A DNA stretch of 64,000 bases. Origin: Sanguibacter suaedae. Its GTDB lineage: Bacteria > Actinomycetota > Actinomycetes > Actinomycetales > Cellulomonadaceae. Positions 26,769 to 37,036 of this stretch are shown in pieces. The notes under the pieces were generated by a model. The model did not search any database. It was not told the DNA's origin and saw only the letters and a list, made by a program, of their open reading frames with translations. Location of the stretch: assembly GCF_016342785.1 (NCBI RefSeq), contig NZ_JAEINH010000003.1, positions 1 to 64,000 of the forward strand, given 5' to 3'. The translations under genes were made by a program, and so were the position numbers. The number at the start of each line of letters is the position of its first letter. Position 1 is the stretch's first letter.

Positions 26769-27971
26769 ATGGTTGAGCTGAGCGCCGGCGGGCTGCGGCT
26801 CGTCGGTTTGCACGACGACGGGGAGCACCTCGTGCTGGCCGGTGCCGGGGGCGAGAAGTTCATGCTCCCGATCACCGACGCGCTGCGGGCCGCCGTCCGG
26901 CGGGACCGCCCGCAGATGGAGCAGATCCGGTCGACGTCGGCCGGCTTCCTCCCGCCCCGAGAGATCCAGGCGCGTGTGCGCGCCGGTCAGACGGCCGAGG
27001 AGATCGCGGCGGAGTCGGGCATCACCGTCGAGCAGGTCCACCGGTACGACGGGCCCGTCCTCGCCGAGCGGGAGTTCGTCGCGAGCCAGGCCGCGGCCAC
27101 CCGTGTGGGCAAGGACGACGGTTCCCCGACCCTCGGCGACCTCGTCACGGACAGGCTGGCAGCGCGGGGTGTCGACACCGACTCCCTGGAGTGGGACTCG
27201 GCGAGGCCGGACGGGCACGGCTGGATCGTCTCCGTGACGTTCGAGGTGGGCGGCACGGAGCGCGTCGCGCGCTGGACGTTCGACCACGCGACGCACACCC
27301 TGCACGCGCTGGAGGACGAGGCGCGGTGGTTGTCCGAGACGGAGATCGCCGACGAGCCGATCCCGCGCCGTCACCTCTCCGCCGTCCGCGGGGCGGTCTT
27401 CGACGTCGAGGTGGACGGCTCGGTCCGCCCCGTGCTCGACGCGGTCGACGAGACGGCGCACGGCACGGACCGCGCCCCCGTGGAGGATGACGCGACGGCC
27501 GCGCTGCTCGACGACCTCCAGGGCCGCCGCGGCGTGCGGCAGCAGGTGGACCTCGACGACGACGGTGTGTTCGAGGGCTTCGGTCCGCCGAGCACCTTCG
27601 ACCTCGGCGGGAGCGGGCACCCGCGCCACGGTGACGACGTCCCGGGCGCGCACCCGGCGGCCGGCGCGGGCGACCCCCGGTCGGCCCGCGTGTTCACCAT
27701 GCCGTCGAGCGGGCTCCGGCCCGCCGAGGAGAGCTTCGACGCGACCGGCGACACGTCCGCGCGAGGGGACGAGCGGGACGAGGGCGACGGACCGGCGAGC
27801 GGTCCGACGCCAGGTGCCGACTCGGAGGACCCTGCCGAGCAGACGGGCACCGTGCACGGTGACGGCAGCCCGGACGATCAACCTGCCCCCAAGGCCCGCG
27901 CCGCCCGTCGGGCGCGGTCGAAGGTCCCGAGCTGGGACGAGATCGTCTTCGGGGCGAAGCCCGACCAGTGA
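26769..27971 (+). CDS. sepH: Septation protein SepH (DUF3071)
   Basis: A 400-residue cell-division protein. The N-terminal DUF3071 domain (residues about 1-190) starts MVELSAGGLRLVGLHDDGEHL and includes a helix-turn-helix-like segment (PREIQARVRAGQTAEEIAAESGITVEQVHRYDGPVLAERE). A long disordered acidic linker follows, then the conserved C-terminal motif KVPSWDEIVFGAKP. In Streptomyces and mycobacteria SepH binds FtsZ and promotes filament bundling at the septum. The ATG has GGGAGGA 4 nt upstream, so this gene has a conventional leader, unlike several neighbours. It is divergent from the inositol monophosphatase gene. Confidence 0.93.
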   Translation: MVELSAGGLRLVGLHDDGEHLVLAGAGGEKFMLPITDALRAAVRRDRPQMEQIRSTSAGFLPPREIQARVRAGQTAEEIAAESGITVEQVHRYDGPVLAEREFVASQAAATRVGKDDGSPTLGDLVTDRLAARGVDTDSLEWDSARPDGHGWIVSVTFEVGGTERVARWTFDHATHTLHALEDEARWLSETEIADEPIPRRHLSAVRGAVFDVEVDGSVRPVLDAVDETAHGTDRAPVEDDATAALLDDLQGRRGVRQQVDLDDDGVFEGFGPPSTFDLGGSGHPRHGDDVPGAHPAAGAGDPRSARVFTMPSSGLRPAEESFDATGDTSARGDERDEGDGPASGPTPGADSEDPAEQTGTVHGDGSPDDQPAPKARAARRARSKVPSWDEIVFGAKPDQ

Positions 27972-28000
27972 GCGGCGCCCCAGGACGCCCGGGGCACAGC

Positions 28001-29185
28001 TCAGGTGGTGAGGGTGAGGAACGGCACGCGCATCTCCCTCGGGGTCAACGACCCGTGCACGCCGACGAGCTCGAGGGACCGCGCGGACTGCGTCCTGGAG
28101 TCCACGACGGTGCCACGACCCGTCACGGCCACGACCACGTCACCGATGTAGGGCCGCACGTGGTCCGCGACCTCCCCGAAGAGCCCGAGCTCGACGGCCT
28201 CGTCCCGGGTGGCCACGACGGCGCCGTCACCGAGGACGTCCTGCCATCGCGCGACGACGGCCGCGACACCGGCGGCCCGCCGCGCGTGGACGTGGACGGC
28301 GCGCGGCTCGCCCGCGACGAGCTTCACTCCCTCGTGCAGGCCCGCGACCTCCGCGACGTCCCACCTCCGTGAGCGGTCGACGTCGATCATCCCGTGGTCG
28401 GCGGTCACGACGATCCGTGTCCCGCGAGGGACGGTCCTCGCGAGCCGGTCGAGCTCCTGGTCGGCCTGCTCGAGGGCGTCCCCCCACTGCCAGGAGTCGG
28501 AACCCAGATGGTGGCCGACCTTGTCCACGTCGCCCCAGTAGAGGTAGACGAGCCCGGGCGTGATGAGCTCGAACGCGGCGGCGTCGACGCGCGCCTCGAG
28601 GGACTCCGCACCCCGGTACCCGCCGCCCCGGAGCGCCGCGACGGTCATCCCGGAGTCCGCGAACCGCGCCGGGCCCACCGAGGTCACCCGGACGCCGGCC
28701 TCGACGACCGACTCGAACACGGTCTGCTCGCGCTGCAGCTCGGTCGGCGACCCGACACCCTCCCAGGACACCATGTTGGCGATGCCGCCCGTGTGGGGGT
28801 TGCGCACCGTGTACCCGAGCATCCCCGTGCGGCCCGGGCACGTCCCCGTCCCGAACGTGCCGATCGAGGCGGCCGTCGTGGACGGGTACCCGCACACGAG
28901 CGCGGACCCGTCCGTGACGAGCGACCTGAGGAACGGTGCGTGGCCGCTGCGCTCCAGGAGGTTCTCCAGCCCGAGCCCGTCGACGAGGACGACGCAGACC
29001 CGCTCGGCGGGGGCCAGCCCCAGCACCTCGCGGGACCGGGCGTACCGGCCGTCCGGACCGTCGACGCCGAGCGCCGAGGCCGCGGCGGGCAGGACGGCGG
29101 CGAGGCTCCGACCGTCGTACTCGGGCAGGACGAACCCGTGCCGGACGACCGCCTCGGAGAGAGGCCCTGACGGCTCCTGCGTCAC
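28001..29185 (-). CDS. Alkaline-phosphatase-superfamily phosphodiesterase/nucleotide pyrophosphatase
   Basis: A 394-residue protein of the alkaline phosphatase superfamily. The first metal site is VVLVDGLGLENL, the nucleophile region is GYPSTTAASIGTFGTGTCPGRTGMLGY (Thr nucleophile in STTA), later metal ligands are in YLYWGDVDKVGHHLG and VTADHGMIDV. This matches the Type I phosphodiesterase/nucleotide pyrophosphatase domain. It has no signal peptide, so it acts in the cytoplasm. Its GTG overlaps the DUF5998 stop (GTGA), making a two-gene operon found in many actinobacteria. Substrate unknown. Confidence 0.87.
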   Translation of the reverse strand: MTQEPSGPLSEAVVRHGFVLPEYDGRSLAAVLPAAASALGVDGPDGRYARSREVLGLAPAERVCVVLVDGLGLENLLERSGHAPFLRSLVTDGSALVCGYPSTTAASIGTFGTGTCPGRTGMLGYTVRNPHTGGIANMVSWEGVGSPTELQREQTVFESVVEAGVRVTSVGPARFADSGMTVAALRGGGYRGAESLEARVDAAAFELITPGLVYLYWGDVDKVGHHLGSDSWQWGDALEQADQELDRLARTVPRGTRIVVTADHGMIDVDRSRRWDVAEVAGLHEGVKLVAGEPRAVHVHARRAAGVAAVVARWQDVLGDGAVVATRDEAVELGLFGEVADHVRPYIGDVVVAVTGRGTVVDSRTQSARSLELVGVHGSLTPREMRVPFLTLTT

Positions 29186-29802
29186 CGCCGTCCGCCAGCC
29201 GCGTACCCCGTCGCGGCGGACAGCGCCCGGGCGAAGGACACGGCCGACCGCACGGCGTCGCGGCCCTCGGCCTGCGCGCTGATGCGGACAAGGACGTCGT
29301 CGTTGGCGACCGATCCCGACAGGCCGTGGTCCGCCTCGCAGTGCGGGTCGGCGCACTGGGTGGGCTCGAGGTCGATGCGGGAGACCGCGCCCCAGCCGAT
29401 CGCGAGGGTGAGCTCGGCCGGCGGGTGGCCGGCCCGGTGCTTCTCCGGGGCGTTGACCATGTGCGTGAGCACGACCGACTTCACCTGCGACAGCGGGACG
29501 GCCTCGGTGGTGGCCGCGGCGCTCGCCCCGGCGTGCGGGTGCGCGTGGGGCTCCTCGCCCTCCTCGCCCGAGTGGTCGTCGACGTGGGCGAGGACCAGCC
29601 GCGACGCGGTGAGGACGAGCACGGTCACGTGCCGTCGCACCTCCGCCGTGGCGAAGGTGGTCTCGACGTGGACGAGGTGCGCCTCGACCGGCTCGTCGGC
29701 GAGGGCGACGTCGAGGACGTCGGCGACGAGCTCGGGGTAGTAGCCCGCACGGTCGAGCTGTCGGCGGAGGTCTGCACGGTGGTCAAGGGAGGACGAGGAC
29801 AC
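29182..29802 (-). CDS. DUF5998 family protein
   Basis: A 206-residue soluble protein. The conserved core runs [39 protein letters not shown], then [19 protein letters not shown] and a Cys/His cluster [16 protein letters not shown] that may bind a metal. A His-rich low-complexity patch (HAHPHAG) sits at about residue 90. The GTG start is preceded by TAGGAT and exactly 6 nt, a clear leaderless arrangement. It is coupled to the downstream phosphodiesterase gene. Function unknown. Confidence 0.85.
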   Translation of the reverse strand: MSSSSLDHRADLRRQLDRAGYYPELVADVLDVALADEPVEAHLVHVETTFATAEVRRHVTVLVLTASRLVLAHVDDHSGEEGEEPHAHPHAGASAAATTEAVPLSQVKSVVLTHMVNAPEKHRAGHPPAELTLAIGWGAVSRIDLEPTQCADPHCEADHGLSGSVANDDVLVRISAQAEGRDAVRSAVSFARALSAATGYAAGGRR

Positions 29803-29808
29803 CCGACC

Positions 29809-29814
29809 ATCCTA
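29809..29814 (-). promoter_or_regulatory. Leaderless -10 element of the DUF5998 operon
   Basis: TAGGAT on the minus strand ends 6 nt before the GTG start at 29802, with no Shine-Dalgarno sequence between them. Confidence 0.65.
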
Positions 29815-29858
29815 GTCAGTCGTCGTCGCACGACCGGTGGCCGACGTGCGGGCCACCG

Positions 29859-32621
29859 TCACTGGGGCAGCGCCCTGCGCAGGCCGTCGTTGCGGTTGGC
29901 CGCACCGAGGGTGACGCGCGCGCTGAGCACCGCCGCCCCCCGCTCGGCGACGACCACGGGGTACAGCTCGAGGGAGCTGATCTCGGGGTGGTCGTCGGCG
30001 AGCTGGGAGACGCGGGCGACGAGGTCCTCGACGGCGGCCGCGTCCGCCTCGGGCAGGCCCTTGTACCCGAAGAGGCGGGGCGCGGCGCGGATGGACCGCA
30101 CCATCTGCGCGACGTCCGTGGTGGTCAGGGGCGGGACCCCGTAGCTCACGTCGTCGAGGAGGTCGACGGCGTCGCCGGAGAGCCCGAAGGAGATCACCGG
30201 ACCGTACAGCAGGTCCTCCGTGGAGCGGACGACGCACGCCACCCCGCTGGGCGCCATGCGTTGCACCTCGAGCTGCACGTCGGCGCTCCCGTCGGGGCGT
30301 CGGGACGCCGGGACGTGCTCGGCGAGCGCCGCGCACATGGCCTCGTGGTCGGCCCGCAGCTCGGCCTCGTCGGCGATGTTCAGCCGTACGCCGCCGAGGT
30401 CCGCACGGTGGCGCAGCGACTCCGCGGTGCTCTTCAGCGCGACGGGCCACCCGAGCCGACGCGCCGCGGCGACGGCCTCCTCGACGTCCTCGACGTGCAC
30501 CGACTCCCACAGCTCGATGCCGTAGGAGGCGAGGAGGCTGCGGACGTCCTCGGTGGGCAGTGGCCCGTCGTCCGCGGACTCGATGACCCGCCTGGCCGCG
30601 AGGGCGTCGACGCCGGTCGGGGCGAGCGGCTCGCCGTGGTCGCCGGAGCGCCACGAGGCGTACCGGACGACGGAGCCGAGGGCCAGGACCGCGTCCTCCG
30701 GGGTGGAGTAGGCGGGGACGTGGACCGTCGAGCCGTCGGGCGCGGTGGCGGAGAGGGCAGGCACGATGCCGTGGTGCCCGAGGACGCTCGCGACGGTGGG
30801 ACGGCCCGTGCGCGCCGCGGCGCGGGCGACCTCGGCGCCGAACCGTGCGACGCCTCCGCCGAGGACGGGCACGTGGACGGCGACGACGACGTCGCACGCG
30901 TCGTCGTACACCGCGTCGACGACGCGTCGTGCCTCGTCGTCGGGGGCGTCCTCGTGGAGGATCCCGGGCGTGCCCGTGACGACGAGGCCGGCAGCACCGG
31001 CCGCCTCGGCGACGATCGCCGCGAGGTATTCGGAGCTGGCGAGCACACCGACGCGTCGGCCGCGGGGCAGGGGCTGGTGCGCGAGGAGCTGGACGATGTC
31101 GAGGAGCTGGTGGGTGTTCTCGGCGCGGATGACCCCGGCCTGGCGGAACATCTCCTCGAGGGTGCGCCGGGGCGCCCGGGTGGCGCGGACGGTGTGGCCC
31201 GGGGGCACGATGTGCCCGGAGCGTCCGGCGGTCACGACCACCACGGGCTTGGCGAGGCTCAGGCGTCGGGCGATCCGCGAGAACTTGCGCGGGTTGCCGA
31301 TGGACTCCAGGTAGAGGCCGACGACGGTGGTCGAGTCGTCGTCGTGCCAGAACTGCATGAGGTCGTTGCCGGACACGTCCGCGCGGTTCCCGGCGGAGAG
31401 GAACGAGGAGACGCCCAGCCCGCGCCGCTCGACGGTCGCGAGGACGGTGACGGCCGTGGGTGCGGACTGGCAGAAGAGCCCGATCGTCCCGGAGGGCAGC
31501 GGGTCGGCGCGCAGGGTCGCGTCGAAGGTGGCGTCGGGCCGCCGGGCGAACAGCCCGTACGACGCGGGCCCCACGACGCGCATCCCGCCCGCGTGGGCGG
31601 CGCGGACGAGCTCACGTTGGAGACGGACGCCCTCGTCTCCCGTCTCCGCGAAGCCCTGGCTGAGGACGACGAGCCCGCGGGGCGCCAGCCGCGACAGGGA
31701 CACGACGGCCGCCGGCACGTCGGCGGCCCTCGCGGTGACGACCACGAGGTCCACGGTGCCGGGGACCTCGTCGACGGTCTCGTACCGTTCGAAGGTGTCG
31801 CTCGTCCCGTGGGTGCCCAGGGCGTCGCGCACGGCGAGCGCGGGCAGACCGACGACGACGAGGCGCTGGCCGCGCACGAGGCCCCCTGCGAGCGCCGCCG
31901 CGGCGAGCCTCGCCTCGCGGGCATGGGCGGTGCCGCGCGCGGAGGCGAGGAGGAGCACGCTGCCAGGGGTGAAGAGCCCCAGCATGCTCCGCGCCTCGGC
32001 GCGGTGCTCGCGGTCGGCCATCACCTGGCGGGAGCGCTCGGTGGGGTCGAGGTCGATGCTCACGGTGACGATCCCGTCGTCGACGTGCTGCGTGGTCTCG
32101 TACCCGGCCTCGCGGAACACGGCGAGCATCTTGCCGTTCTGCGGGAGGACCTCGGCGGTGAACCGGGCGATGCCGACCTCGCGGGCCGCGACCGCGACGT
32201 GCTCGAGGAGCACGGACGCGAGCCCGCGTCCCTGGTGGCTGTCGCTCACGTTGAACGCGACTTCGGCCTCGTCGGCCTCGATGCGGTCGAAGCGCGCGAC
32301 CCCGATGATCTCCTCGCTGCCGTCGGGGGCGACGGTCACCGCGACGAGGGCCACACGGTCCCGGTGGTCGAGGACCGTGAAGCGCGTGAGGTCCCGCGGC
32401 GAGAGCTGTTCCATCGCGGTGAAGAAGCGCATGTACGTGGACCGCTCCGACTGACGCCGGTGGAAGCGTTGGAGGGTCTCGCGGTCGTCCGCGCGGATGG
32501 GGCGCACGTGGGCGGTGCTGCCGTCTCGGAGGACGACATCGGCCTCCCAGTCCACGGGGTACGGCTCCGCCCCGGGGGTGGTCGAGCCCTCCGCCTGGAC
32601 GTCGTCGTCTGCGCTGCTCAT
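29859..32621 (-). CDS. GNAT acetyltransferase fused to NDP-forming acyl-CoA synthetase-like domains (Pat-type)
   Basis: A 920-residue multidomain protein. Residues about 30-195 are a GNAT domain ([29 protein letters not shown], acetyl-CoA loop [17 protein letters not shown]). A CoA-binding Rossmann domain, succinyl-CoA-ligase-like domains (about 215-690) and an ATP-grasp domain (about 700-915) follow. This GNAT-first order resembles actinobacterial protein lysine acetyltransferases of the Pat/PatZ group, which acetylate and inactivate acyl-CoA synthetases. The synthetase part is usually catalytically dead; I could not confirm its phospho-histidine. In Mycobacterium the Pat GNAT is fused to a cAMP-binding domain, which is absent here. 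TAGCCT lies 6 nt before the ATG. Confidence 0.87.
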   Translation of the reverse strand: MSSADDDVQAEGSTTPGAEPYPVDWEADVVLRDGSTAHVRPIRADDRETLQRFHRRQSERSTYMRFFTAMEQLSPRDLTRFTVLDHRDRVALVAVTVAPDGSEEIIGVARFDRIEADEAEVAFNVSDSHQGRGLASVLLEHVAVAAREVGIARFTAEVLPQNGKMLAVFREAGYETTQHVDDGIVTVSIDLDPTERSRQVMADREHRAEARSMLGLFTPGSVLLLASARGTAHAREARLAAAALAGGLVRGQRLVVVGLPALAVRDALGTHGTSDTFERYETVDEVPGTVDLVVVTARAADVPAAVVSLSRLAPRGLVVLSQGFAETGDEGVRLQRELVRAAHAGGMRVVGPASYGLFARRPDATFDATLRADPLPSGTIGLFCQSAPTAVTVLATVERRGLGVSSFLSAGNRADVSGNDLMQFWHDDDSTTVVGLYLESIGNPRKFSRIARRLSLAKPVVVVTAGRSGHIVPPGHTVRATRAPRRTLEEMFRQAGVIRAENTHQLLDIVQLLAHQPLPRGRRVGVLASSEYLAAIVAEAAGAAGLVVTGTPGILHEDAPDDEARRVVDAVYDDACDVVVAVHVPVLGGGVARFGAEVARAAARTGRPTVASVLGHHGIVPALSATAPDGSTVHVPAYSTPEDAVLALGSVVRYASWRSGDHGEPLAPTGVDALAARRVIESADDGPLPTEDVRSLLASYGIELWESVHVEDVEEAVAAARRLGWPVALKSTAESLRHRADLGGVRLNIADEAELRADHEAMCAALAEHVPASRRPDGSADVQLEVQRMAPSGVACVVRSTEDLLYGPVISFGLSGDAVDLLDDVSYGVPPLTTTDVAQMVRSIRAAPRLFGYKGLPEADAAAVEDLVARVSQLADDHPEISSLELYPVVVAERGAAVLSARVTLGAANRNDGLRRALPQ

Positions 32622-32627
32622 CGCCCC

Positions 32628-32633
32628 AGGCTA
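32628..32633 (-). promoter_or_regulatory. Leaderless -10 element of the GNAT/acyl-CoA synthetase gene
   Basis: TAGCCT on the minus strand sits exactly 6 nt before the ATG at 32621. The divergent topoisomerase gene 150 nt away has an ordinary leader, so the two starts use different translation modes. Confidence 0.6.
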
Positions 32634-32783
32634 TGCCGTGCACCGCCGGTGGCGACGGCGCACGTGCGGAGAGTCGCCCTGTGGGTGGGGCGTGCCACAA
32701 TGTGGCGCGCCCGCCACCTGCCCGGTGGAGGGGCGACGATGGACCAGACCGCACTCCACCCACCCCGTAGGAGCAGCACACCG

Positions 32784-35258
32784 ATGGCGCGTACACGGAC
32801 CGGCAGCGCACAGCCGGTCGAACCCGGTGACTACACCGAGAAGATCGTCGACATCGACGTGGCCACGGAGATGGAGGGCTCGTTCCTCGAGTACGCCTAC
32901 TCGGTGATCTACGCGCGGGCCCTGCCGGACGCGCGCGACGGGCTCAAGCCCGTCCAGCGGCGCATCCTGTACATGATGTCCGACATGGGCCTGCGCCCGG
33001 ACCGCTCGCACGTGAAGTCGGCGCGCGTCGTGGGCGAGGTCATGGGCAAGCTCCACCCGCACGGTGACACCGCGATCTACGACGCGCTGGTCCGCCTCGC
33101 CCAGTCGTTCTCCCTGCGCCTGCCCATGGTGGACGGCCACGGGAACTTCGGGTCGCTCGACGACGGCCCCGCGGCTCCCCGGTACACGGAGGCACGTCTC
33201 GCGCCCGCAGCGTTGGTCATGACCACGGGGCTCGACGAGGACGTCGTGGACTTCGTGCCGAACTACGACAACAAGCTCACCCAGCCCGAGGTCCTGCCCT
33301 CGGCCATCCCCAACCTGCTCGTCAACGGGGCGTCGGGGATCGCCGTCGGGATGGCGACGAACCTCGCGCCGCACAACCTCATCGAGGTCATCGCCGCGGC
33401 GCGCCACCTCGTGGCGAACCCGGACGCCCCGCTCGAGGACCTCATGCGGTTCGTGCCCGGGCCGGACCTGCCCACCGGCGGGAAGATCGTAGGCCTCGAG
33501 GGGATCCGTGACGCGTACCGGACGGGTCGCGGGTCGTTCAAGACGCGCGCGACCGCGAAGATCGAGAACGTCACGCCCAAGCGCAAGGGCATCGTCGTCA
33601 CCGAGCTGCCCTACCTCGTGGGCCCGGAGAAGATCATCGACAAGATCAAGGAGGGCGTGCAGTCGAAGAAGCTCTCCGGGATCACGGCGGTCACGGACCT
33701 CACCGACCGCGCGAAGGGTCTGCGCCTGGTCATCGAGGTGAAGACGGGCTTCAACCCGGAGGCCGTCCTCGAGCAGCTCTACCGCTACACGCCGATGGAG
33801 GACTCCTTCGGCATGAACAACGTCGCCCTCGTCGACGGGCAGCCCCGCACCCTGGGTCTGCGCGAGATGCTGCGGGTGTGGGTGGACCACCGGATCGACG
33901 TCGTCCGACGGCGCAGCGCGTTCCGCCTGGCGAGGAAGAAGGCGCGCCTGCACCTCGTCGAGGGGCTGCTGGTCGCGATCGTCGACATCGACGAGGTCAT
34001 CCAGGTCATCAGGTCGTCCGACGACACCGGGGCTGCGCGCGCACGGTTGCGCGAGGTGTTCGACCTGTCCGAGCTGCAGGCCGACTACATCCTCGAGCTG
34101 CAGCTGCGCCGCCTGACGAAGTTCTCGCGCATCGAGCTGGAGAAGGAGCAGCAGACGCTCGGTGAGGAGATCGCCGAGCTCGAGGCGATCCTCGCCGACG
34201 AGGCGCGCCTGCGCCGCCTGGTGAGCGACGAGATGGCCGAGGTCGCACGGGTCTACGGCACGCCGCGCCGCACCATCCTCCTCGACTCGGCGGGGGCGGG
34301 GGTGAGCGGCGCGATCGGCACGGTGAGCGTCAAGACGTCGGCCGTGCCGCTGGAGGTCGAGGACACGCCGTGCTGGGCGATGCTGTCCGCGACGGGGCTC
34401 CTGGCCCGTTCGAGCGGCGCGGACGAGCCGCAGCGCGACGACCACCGGCACGCGCACGACGTCCTGCGGTCCGTGGTGCCGACGACCGCCCGTGCGGAGA
34501 TCGGTGTCCTGACGTCCGCGGGTCGGGTGGTCCGGGTCTCCGTCCTGGAGCTGCCGTCGCTCCCGCCCACGCAGGGTGCCCCGAGCCTGTCGGGAGGTGT
34601 CCCGGTGGCCGAGGTGTGCACGCTCGAGCCCGGGGAGCGGGTCGTGACCGTCGTCAGCCTCGCCGAGGACGCCCCGACACTCGCCCTGGGGACGGCTGCG
34701 GGCGTGGTGAAGCGTGTCGCGAGGGGTGACGTCCCGAACCGGGAGAGCTGGGAGGTCATCGGCCTCAGGGACGGCGACTCGGTGGTGGGTGCCGCTCCGG
34801 TGTCGGACGAGGACGAGCTCGTGTTCGTGAGCTCCGAGGCCGCGCTGCTGCGCTACCCGGCGTCGGCCGTGCGTCCGCAGGGGCGTGCGGCCAGCGGCAT
34901 GGCGGGCATGAAGCTGCCCGACGGCCAGCGGGTGGTGTTCTTCGGGGCGGTTCCTGCGGGTACAGACGCTGCAGCGGTGGTGACGATCGCGGGTGCGAGC
35001 GATGCGCTGCCGGGCACGCAGACCGGGAGCGTGAAGACGACCGCCTTCGATGTGTTCCCCGCGAAGGGGCGTGCCACCGGTGGTGTGCGTGCCCACCGGT
35101 TCCTCAAGGGCGAGGACGCGCTCATCCTCGCCTGGGTGGGTGTCGCTCCCCCGCACGCCACCGGGTCCGCTGGACAGCCCATCGACCTCCCCGAGGCCGA
35201 CCCGCGCCGCGACGGCTCCGGTGTGGCGCTCCCAGCACCGGTCTACGCGATCGGCTGA
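32784..35258 (+). CDS. parC: Type II topoisomerase subunit A (ParC/second GyrA type)
   Basis: An 824-residue DNA gyrase/topoisomerase IV A subunit. The breakage-reunion domain has the catalytic Tyr134 ([11 protein letters not shown]) and the quinolone-site motif [12 protein letters not shown] with Thr96 at the position of E. coli GyrA Ser83. The C-terminal beta-propeller region lacks a GyrA-box (QRRGGKG), so it should not wrap DNA like gyrase, favouring a topoisomerase IV (decatenation) role. The likely B partner is encoded at 47859-49985, on the other strand. The ATG has AGGAG 9 nt upstream; the predicted leader is about 70 nt. In many actinobacteria this second pair exists beside the gyrA/gyrB pair near oriC. 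Confidence 0.9.
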   Translation: MARTRTGSAQPVEPGDYTEKIVDIDVATEMEGSFLEYAYSVIYARALPDARDGLKPVQRRILYMMSDMGLRPDRSHVKSARVVGEVMGKLHPHGDTAIYDALVRLAQSFSLRLPMVDGHGNFGSLDDGPAAPRYTEARLAPAALVMTTGLDEDVVDFVPNYDNKLTQPEVLPSAIPNLLVNGASGIAVGMATNLAPHNLIEVIAAARHLVANPDAPLEDLMRFVPGPDLPTGGKIVGLEGIRDAYRTGRGSFKTRATAKIENVTPKRKGIVVTELPYLVGPEKIIDKIKEGVQSKKLSGITAVTDLTDRAKGLRLVIEVKTGFNPEAVLEQLYRYTPMEDSFGMNNVALVDGQPRTLGLREMLRVWVDHRIDVVRRRSAFRLARKKARLHLVEGLLVAIVDIDEVIQVIRSSDDTGAARARLREVFDLSELQADYILELQLRRLTKFSRIELEKEQQTLGEEIAELEAILADEARLRRLVSDEMAEVARVYGTPRRTILLDSAGAGVSGAIGTVSVKTSAVPLEVEDTPCWAMLSATGLLARSSGADEPQRDDHRHAHDVLRSVVPTTARAEIGVLTSAGRVVRVSVLELPSLPPTQGAPSLSGGVPVAEVCTLEPGERVVTVVSLAEDAPTLALGTAAGVVKRVARGDVPNRESWEVIGLRDGDSVVGAAPVSDEDELVFVSSEAALLRYPASAVRPQGRAASGMAGMKLPDGQRVVFFGAVPAGTDAAAVVTIAGASDALPGTQTGSVKTTAFDVFPAKGRATGGVRAHRFLKGEDALILAWVGVAPPHATGSAGQPIDLPEADPRRDGSGVALPAPVYAIG

Positions 35259-35283
35259 CCGGAGCGGGGACGCGGCTGGCCGC

Positions 35284-36147
35284 TCAGGACCCGTCGTCGT
35301 CGGTGAGGAGTGTGCGGCGTTCTTCGATGGTGAGGGGGTCGGTGGTGGTCGTGGTGGTGGCGGTGCCGGGGATGGGTTGATAGGTGGTTCCGGCGTCGAG
35401 GGAGTACTCGCCGGTCCATGTGGTGGTCAAGGTGATGGTGTACGTCCCGGTGGTCGTGTAGGAGCGCGAGACGGTGTGGTCGGGGTACGGGGCGCCGGGG
35501 TCCGTGGTGACCAGGGGCGTGGACCCGTCGCCGAAGTCCCACGTGAACGACGCCGGTGTGGCGCGCACCCGCACCGGTTGGCCCAGGATCGTGGTGTCGA
35601 GGACCTGTGGGGTGTTGTCGGTGTACGTGATGGTCGCGATGTTCACCAACGACACCAGGGTCGGTGGTTGGACCTGTACCGGGGACGCGGCCAACGGCAA
35701 CGACCGGAAGTCCGCCTGCGTCACCGTGATGGGCACTGCACCCGGCGCCACGGCACATCTGACGTAGTCCACCCGGTCCCGCGTCCATTCCGATGACTCG
35801 TCCGCACGGACTTCGATCGCCCTCGGGTCGAACACAAAACCCGGCTCCATGCCGCAGTCGCGCACGACTTCACTCGCACTCCCCGTCAAACATCGGATGA
35901 TCCCCGTCGTGAGACCGATGCCCGACGTCCCCTCCACGCACTGAGCATCGACGACACGGACGTTCGGATCGTCATTCACGGGCCCTCCTCCGCTGGGGAG
36001 ACCCGCCTCGGCTGCAGCCACGCGGATTTCTACCCGATTTCGATCAACACCTTCCCCAAGACGGGAATCCCAGTCTTCGCCCGATGGTCCAGCGGTCATG
36101 AAGCTGACAGCAACAGCCCATGGCATTGCTAGAGCGAGATACCTCAC
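35284..36147 (-). CDS. Secreted PKD-domain protein
   Basis: A 287-residue protein with an N-terminal hydrophobic segment (YLALAMPWAVAVSFMTAG), probably a signal sequence or anchor. A PKD-type beta-sandwich occupies about residues 195-250 (ATPASFTWDFGDGSTPLVTTDPG...SRSYTTTGTYTITLTTTWTG, the WDFGDGS motif being diagnostic). A Thr-rich stretch and a charged tail follow. The middle has several Cys (CVEGTSG, RCLTG, DCGMEP, RCAVAPG) that could pair outside the cell. The GTG overlaps the upstream lipoprotein stop (GTGA). The 5' half is much less GC-rich than the window average. Function unknown; probably surface-exposed and adhesion- or wall-related. Confidence 0.75.
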   Translation of the reverse strand: MRYLALAMPWAVAVSFMTAGPSGEDWDSRLGEGVDRNRVEIRVAAAEAGLPSGGGPVNDDPNVRVVDAQCVEGTSGIGLTTGIIRCLTGSASEVVRDCGMEPGFVFDPRAIEVRADESSEWTRDRVDYVRCAVAPGAVPITVTQADFRSLPLAASPVQVQPPTLVSLVNIATITYTDNTPQVLDTTILGQPVRVRATPASFTWDFGDGSTPLVTTDPGAPYPDHTVSRSYTTTGTYTITLTTTWTGEYSLDAGTTYQPIPGTATTTTTTDPLTIEERRTLLTDDDGS

Positions 36148-36752
36148 TCTGCAGGCCCTGCGCTTACGTCAAAAATCCTCCAGTCACCGTCTCGGTAGAC
36201 GAAGACACTGATCGACAAGTTGGCGGCAGGAGACCGGTCAATGGTCGCGCCGTCCGAGTCGGTGACCTGCCCCTCGCTCTCACGCACATCGAAAGACACC
36301 TCAATAACTGGAGTTCCGTCGACAGGAGAAATCACTGGTTCGCCAGACCATGTCAATTCCCCACCCGTTGACCTTTCGCCGCGTTCCGCGGAAGCGTCAA
36401 CCGAGGCCGATACATTTCTGCAAAAACTGCACTCTGCGCCGCTGACACTCTTCCACAGGTCGGTCTCGCCAGACGAATAGGTGAACATGTAAGTCGAAAG
36501 AAAATACTCCGCTGCGGCCTTGGCGGCCTCGTTGTCCGTGCCGTCCATCGCGGCGGGGCGTTCGGGCGGTGTCGGGGTGGCGGAAGGTGTCGGGTCGGGC
36601 GTCTCGGTCACGGAGCTCGACGACGGCGCGACGCTCGTGGACGGTCCGGAGGGGTCCGGGGCGCTCGCGCACCCGCCCAGGGCCAGGGCTGTCAGCACCG
36701 TCGTCGCGATCATGGCTCCAGCCCGGAAGGGCGCACTTCTCCGAACACTCAT
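36144..36752 (-). CDS. DUF6318-like lipoprotein
   Basis: A 202-residue lipoprotein. MSVRRSAPFRAGAMIATTVLTA leads to the lipobox LGGC (lipidated Cys about residue 28). A Ser/Thr/Pro-rich linker follows, then a folded domain beginning AAKAAAEYFLSTYMFTYSSGETDLWKSVSGAECSFCRN, which resembles DUF6318. The ATG at 36752 is preceded by TAGGGT and 7 nt (leaderless pattern). It overlaps the PKD gene by 4 nt, so the pair are probably co-secreted partners. The second half of the gene falls in a patch of lower GC. Confidence 0.75.
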   Translation of the reverse strand: MSVRRSAPFRAGAMIATTVLTALALGGCASAPDPSGPSTSVAPSSSSVTETPDPTPSATPTPPERPAAMDGTDNEAAKAAAEYFLSTYMFTYSSGETDLWKSVSGAECSFCRNVSASVDASAERGERSTGGELTWSGEPVISPVDGTPVIEVSFDVRESEGQVTDSDGATIDRSPAANLSISVFVYRDGDWRIFDVSAGPAE

Positions 36753-36759
36753 GCGCGAG

Positions 36760-36765
36760 ACCCTA
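36760..36765 (-). promoter_or_regulatory. Leaderless -10 element of the lipoprotein/PKD operon
   Basis: TAGGGT on the minus strand lies 7 nt before the ATG at 36752, without a ribosome binding site. The 284-nt gap to metH also carries the divergent metH start; nothing else was recognised in it. Confidence 0.55.
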
Positions 36766-37023
36766 GAGGTTCCCTCTCCCCACCACACCTCACCCCCGGA
36801 ATCTGTGGACAACCGCAGGGGCGGTGAACACCGGTTCGAGCGGCACGCGGCGTGCTCTCGTGGACGGGGCGTGCGCTCTTGGGCCCGCCCGTACCAGGAA
36901 GGCACGCCGCGTCGGAACCCGGGGACGCCCCTTCGGGTACCGGGGGCCCGTCGGCCATCGGCACCCCCTGGCCAGACACCGACCATCTGGCGGGCGCCAG
37001 CATCCCTCCCACCGGACGCTGCC

Positions 37024-37036
37024 TAGACTCGATCGC
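37024..37036 (+). promoter_or_regulatory. Leaderless -10 element of metH
   Basis: TAGACT at 37024-37029 is followed by 7 nt and the metH ATG. A leaderless start leaves no room for a cobalamin riboswitch, which often controls methionine genes in other bacteria. Confidence 0.6.

Noticed and set aside
36780-37036. Possible cobalamin riboswitch upstream of metH or of the ECF operon
   Set aside because: No B12-box-like conserved core was seen. Both genes have a -10-like TAGACT 7 nt before the start codon, and only 64 nt separate the ECF operon from its upstream neighbour.
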